Source: an uncultured Clostridia bacterium
GTDB lineage: Bacteria > Bacillota > Clostridia > Oscillospirales > Ruminococcaceae
Direction of reading: 5' to 3'
NCBI GenBank assembly: GCA_946183095.1
Contig: CAMHBE010000001.1
Span: forward strand, 1-24,869
Length of the DNA: 24,869 nt
Shown: positions 22,314 to 24,869 of the stretch, in pieces
How positions within the stretch are numbered: position 1 is the first letter of the stretch
Layout: the number at the start of each line of letters is the position of its first letter
Notes under the pieces: generated by a model
Databases searched by the model: none
What the model was told of the DNA's origin: nothing
The model's input: only the letters and a program-made list of their open reading frames with translations
Made by a program: the position numbers and the translations under genes

Positions 22314-23297
22314 GTGTTTTCGGAACTTAAAAATATATGTGATGAAACGGGACTATCCTTCTCCGACGAGCGCACGGCTCTGTTTGGGGAGATGCACGGC
22401 TTCGGCGTTACCGTTGCGGAGACTGCCGACTGTTACGACGTGCGTTTTTTCTGCGAACGTCCGTTTGAGCGCGAACAGGAGATATTCCCGATGATGAACG
22501 AGCTTGCCGGCGGCTTACCTAAAAATACGATGATGCGTCAGACCTGTGAGGTCGGATATGTCGGTGTCCTGCTCGACAAGTTCGGTCTGATGCAGGAGAA
22601 CATCGTGTATCTTGTGGAATTTTTAGATAAACTTGCGGTAAGGCTCGAAGAAATGGGGTTTGAACGTAAGCCGTACAGTTTCCCGCGTATCTCAAAAGCT
22701 GCGGATAAAGCTGCCGGCAAGGATGAAGTGCGCGTGAAGCTCGGGTTTGACCGCCGCAGCATACTCGGACTTGTCGGAGCGCTCATAGGTGCCGCAGCAA
22801 TGACCGTCATAGCGATACTCATAGTCAACATCAAAGGCGAGATAGACGCGTTCGGACTTGCGTTCGAGGTATCGACGTACATTCTATCCGCCGCCACGGT
22901 ATTCGTGGTATTCGCCGACTATCGTTTCCTTGCGAGAAAGCTCGACGCTGCGGGAGTTATCGCGTGTCCGGTACTGTCGGTGCTGTCGGTGGTGCTTGCG
23001 GGAATGGGTGCCGGTGTAAAGACCTGTGCGCAGCTTGCGGGTGTACCGTTCATGCAGGCTTTACGGAACTACCCGGAGTATCTTGCCGCCGCGCCGGAGG
23101 TTGACAAGTTTGTGGCGGGCTACATCACCCGCGGACTTGTGCTTGCTGTGGTAGCTTCGATACTTTTCTGCATCTTCTATTTTGAGCGTCACCCCGACGA
23201 GACGATACTCACGGAGAAAGTGCGCTCGGCGAAGACCGACGGCATCGACAGTCCTTTTGAGGGGATGAAGCTGCCGTTCGGGAAGGATGACAGGTGA
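22314..23297 (+). CDS. Four-TM membrane protein, unknown function
   Basis: Not recognised. The chosen GTG start at 22314 follows GGGGTGAT at a good distance; an upstream in-frame ATG at 22227 would begin inside the promoter. The protein has 327 residues. Residues 1-148 are soluble: MFSELKNICDETGLSF, a cysteine-containing segment VRFFCERPFEREQE, and a helical region (NIVYLVEFLDKLAVRLEEMG) followed by a basic stretch. Four membrane helices lie at about 149-172, 180-200, 214-232 and 271-291. The tail is short, polar and charged. It stands alone on the plus strand between the trmH-like gene and rplT and shares a bidirectional terminator with rplT. A soluble sensor or partner-binding domain on a membrane anchor is possible, without direct evidence. 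Confidence 0.85.
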   Translation: MFSELKNICDETGLSFSDERTALFGEMHGFGVTVAETADCYDVRFFCERPFEREQEIFPMMNELAGGLPKNTMMRQTCEVGYVGVLLDKFGLMQENIVYLVEFLDKLAVRLEEMGFERKPYSFPRISKAADKAAGKDEVRVKLGFDRRSILGLVGALIGAAAMTVIAILIVNIKGEIDAFGLAFEVSTYILSAATVFVVFADYRFLARKLDAAGVIACPVLSVLSVVLAGMGAGVKTCAQLAGVPFMQALRNYPEYLAAAPEVDKFVAGYITRGLVLAVVASILFCIFYFERHPDETILTEKVRSAKTDGIDSPFEGMKLPFGKDDR

Positions 23298-23324
23298 GCC
23301 GACAAACCCTGCTATAATGCGAAA

Positions 23325-23355
23325 ATATCACGCCCGCGCGTAACGGACGTGATAT
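23325..23355 (-). terminator. Terminator of infC-rpmI-rplT (bidirectional)
   Basis: A 12-bp stem (ATATCACGCCCG at 23325-23336 with CGGACGTGATAT at 23344-23355; one G-T wobble in one RNA direction) has a 7-nt loop. It is followed by TTTT on the minus strand and by ATTTTCTTCTT on the plus strand, so it can end both rplT and the convergent membrane protein transcript. Confidence 0.88.
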
Positions 23356-23364
23356 ATTTTCTTC

Positions 23365-23718
23365 TTAGAGAGCTGCTTTTGCCTTGTCGCAGAGTGCTGT
23401 GAAACCTGCTGCGTCGCTTATTGCGATCTCGGAGAGCATCTTGCGGTTGAGGTCGATGTTTGCCTTCTTGAGACCGTTGATGAAAGTGGAGTAGTTCATA
23501 CCGTTGAGCTTGCAGGCTGCGGAGATACGAGCTATCCAGAGCTTTCTGAAATCTCTCTTCTTTAAACGTCTGCTGATGTAAGCGTACTGACCGCTCTTCC
23601 ATACGGCTTCCTTGGCGGTTTTGAAGAGCTTGCTCTTGCCGCCCCAGTAGCCCTTTGCGAGCTTTAATGTTTTATTTCTTCTTTTGCGAGTTGCCAAAGC
23701 GCCTTTGATTCGTGCCAT
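23365..23718 (-). CDS. rplT: 50S ribosomal protein L20
   Basis: A 117-residue basic protein that binds 23S rRNA early in 50S assembly and, in low-GC Gram-positives, represses its own operon by binding the infC leader. The sequence [48 protein letters not shown] and the C-terminal globular region ending [19 protein letters not shown] match the family over its full length. It is the last gene of the infC-rpmI-rplT operon, with a strong terminator 10 nt after its stop. Confidence 0.98.
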   Translation of the reverse strand: MARIKGALATRKRRNKTLKLAKGYWGGKSKLFKTAKEAVWKSGQYAYISRRLKKRDFRKLWIARISAACKLNGMNYSTFINGLKKANIDLNRKMLSEIAISDAAGFTALCDKAKAAL

Positions 23719-23749
23719 TTTACTTTCCTCCTGTTATTCTTTTGTCCGA

Positions 23750-23956
23750 TCAGTTTGCATAGGGCATGAGTGCCTTGATCTCAGCTACATTGGTCTTATC
23801 GCTGTAGCCTGCCGCGCGGTTGATCCTCTTACGCTTGGTAGCCTTCTGAGTAAGTCTGTGGCGGCGGTTTGTACGCATATACTTGATCTTGCCCGTACCT
23901 GTAAACTTAAAGCGCTTCTTTGCACCGCTGTGAGTTTTGATCTTATTCTTTGCCAT
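23750..23956 (-). CDS. rpmI: 50S ribosomal protein L35
   Basis: A 68-residue basic large-subunit protein. [20 protein letters not shown], the [12 protein letters not shown] segment and the short C-terminal helix are diagnostic for L35. It lies 29 nt after infC and 31 nt before rplT, each gap holding a good ribosome site (GGAGGAAC and GGAGGAAAG). Confidence 0.98.
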   Translation of the reverse strand: MAKNKIKTHSGAKKRFKFTGTGKIKYMRTNRRHRLTQKATKRKRINRAAGYSDKTNVAEIKALMPYAN

Positions 23957-23985
23957 TTTATGTTCCTCCTTTATATTTTGCGTTC

Positions 23986-24552
23986 TTACTGTCCGGCGGG
24001 GGCATTCTCGCCGGCTTTTGTCTTTTTGGGAGCTGTCTGCGGCTTGGGGGATATCACTATCATATAGTTTTTGCCCTCAAGGGTCGCGGGTTTATCGGTA
24101 CTTCCGAATTCAGCGCAGGCATCCACGAATTTCTTCATCAGATCCTCACCGAGGTTCATGTGGGTCAGTTCTCTTGCACGTCTGAATCTTACGCGCAGTT
24201 TGACTTTATCGCCGCCCTTCAGGAATTTTACAGCCTGATTGACCTTGGTGTTGAAATCATTGGTATCGATGTTGAGAGACATCTGTATCTCTTTGAGTTC
24301 TGCCTGCTTTTGGTTTTTGCGGGCTTCCTTCTCACGTTTTTGCTGCTCGAACTTATACTTTCCGTAGTTCATTATCCTGCACACGGGTGGATTGCCCTGC
24401 GGCGCGATAAGAACGAGGTCGAGATCTGCTTCGAGCGCTTTTGCGTATGCGTCTGCCGATGACATCACACCGAGCTGTTCACCTTCGGCTCCGATGACTC
24501 TGACTTCCTTTTCGCGTATCTCATCGTTGATGAGAAGATCCTTTTTGCTGAT
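23986..24552 (-). CDS. infC: Translation initiation factor IF-3 (probable ATC start)
   Basis: IF-3 keeps ribosomal subunits apart and checks initiator tRNA pairing. The N-domain has [14 protein letters not shown] and [19 protein letters not shown], the linker KEARKNQKQ, and the C-domain [31 protein letters not shown]. The C-terminus has a 20-residue Lys/Ala/Pro tail. Counting from an ATC at 24552 it has 188 codons and would begin (M)[12 protein letters not shown], as in Bacillus. A GGGAG site lies 8 nt before this ATC. A GTG at 24561 in the same frame almost touches that site and is less likely. Rare start codons are a known self-control device of infC. Confidence 0.93.
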   Translation of the reverse strand: MSKKDLLINDEIREKEVRVIGAEGEQLGVMSSADAYAKALEADLDLVLIAPQGNPPVCRIMNYGKYKFEQQKREKEARKNQKQAELKEIQMSLNIDTNDFNTKVNQAVKFLKGGDKVKLRVRFRRARELTHMNLGEDLMKKFVDACAEFGSTDKPATLEGKNYMIVISPKPQTAPKKTKAGENAPAGQ

Positions 24553-24590
24553 GATGTACACTCCCTTTCAAGACTTTCTTAAACAAAAAG

Positions 24591-24610
24591 GCGCGGGAGA
24601 CCGTCCGCGC
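24591..24610 (-). terminator. Leader attenuator terminator of infC
   Basis: GCGCGG pairs with CCGCGC (24591-24596 with 24605-24610) on the minus strand, followed by CTTTTTGTTT. It is a complete intrinsic terminator placed in the leader about 40 nt before the infC start, so it must be bypassed for expression. Confidence 0.85.
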
Positions 24611-24730
24611 TTATAGATCCGATATTACCTTTTCACAGTTATGGGATCTTATAAACAACCGCGCCTGACTGCATTTTCCGCGTCGGCGGGTGAGAAACGA
24701 TCTGCTTTTTGTTTATAATACCTTGCTATT
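24591..24730 (-). promoter_or_regulatory. L20-type autoregulatory leader of infC-rpmI-rplT
   Basis: The leader contains a perfect 10-bp inverted repeat (TTGTTTATAA at 24709-24718 with TTATAAACAA at 24649-24658 on the plus strand), an AGATCC/GGATCT hairpin, and the terminator. A GGCGCGG stretch (complement of 24659-24665) can pair with CCGCGCC of the terminator's 3' arm and so act as an antiterminator. This layout fits the L20 leader known in Firmicutes, where L20 binding favours termination. Confidence 0.75.
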
Positions 24731-24756
24731 ATACTACACCTTTTCCGTTTTGTCAA
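24728..24756 (-). promoter_or_regulatory. Consensus promoter of infC-rpmI-rplT
   Basis: TTGACA (24751-24756) and TATAAT (24728-24733) on the minus strand are separated by exactly 17 nt. The leader to the infC start is about 170 nt. Confidence 0.92.
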
Positions 24757-24792
24757 GGGTTTTTGAAAATTTTTTTGATGTTTGCGCAGATT

Positions 24793-24869
24793 TCGCCCGC
24801 GGTAAGCCGGTGCGCCGCCGAAGCCGCGGTGCGGCGGGCGAGTTACTTTCCGTCAGCAGCGACGGAAAG
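24793..24869. repeat. GC-rich hairpin repeat cut by the window end
   Basis: TCGCCCGC (24793-24800) and GCGGGCGA (24834-24841) form an outer stem, CCGCCG/CGGCGG an inner one (24815-24837), and CTTTCCGTC/GACGGAAAG (24846-24869) a perfect 9-bp hairpin with a 6-nt loop at the very edge. Non-coding. It resembles the GTTACTTTC...GAAAGTAAC dispersed repeats of gut Clostridia and probably continues past the edge. Confidence 0.55.

Overview
The window looks like chromosomal core DNA from a Gram-positive anaerobe of class Clostridia, most likely Oscillospiraceae and Ruminococcus-like. The evidence is the family mix (CD1247-type zinc-ribbon protein, PF20097 protein, YqeG, YqeK, RsfS, TrmFO, RibU under an FMN riboswitch), Firmicutes-type gene orders (plsX-rnc-radical SAM-smc-ftsY; yhbY-nadD-yqeK-rsfS; aroQ-pepP-efp; topA-trmFO; infC-rpmI-rplT) and an SMC whose ABC signature reads LSGGEQ. 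The genus is inferred; no rRNA gene is present.

Layout, left to right. Bases 1-1206 (+): the end of a PadR-type repressor and a HAAS-like six-helix membrane protein. Bases 1207-1470: an intergenic region with a dispersed repeat framed by two copies of one hairpin. From here nearly all genes are on the minus strand: ribU with its FMN riboswitch (1471-2314); a CD1247-type protein after efp (2358-3355); the yqeG - TIM barrel - aroQ - pepP operon (3554-6441); rpsU (6578-6754); the ftsY - rdgB - membrane protein - yhbY - nadD - yqeK - rsfS run (7021-10941); plsX - rnc - radical SAM - smc (11203-17434); trmH-like - PF20097 - topA - trmFO (17748-22220); an orphan plus-strand membrane protein (22314-23297); and infC - rpmI - rplT with an attenuator leader (23365-24756).

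Most genes serve translation and ribosome biogenesis, RNA maturation, chromosome and membrane biogenesis, or nucleotide housekeeping. Many are tightly coupled by 4-20 nt overlaps. No phage, CRISPR, toxin-antitoxin or defence system was found.

The unusual content is at smaller scale. AroQ carries an 8-residue insertion that creates a perfect Walker A (P-loop) motif in its active-site loop. Two related families of structured intergenic repeats occur, one with compensatory base changes between two copies and an internal 20-bp triplet, and they sit at gene 3' ends. The infC leader has a complete terminator and antiterminator logic. A divergent promoter pair overlaps the start codon of the SpoU methyltransferase gene.
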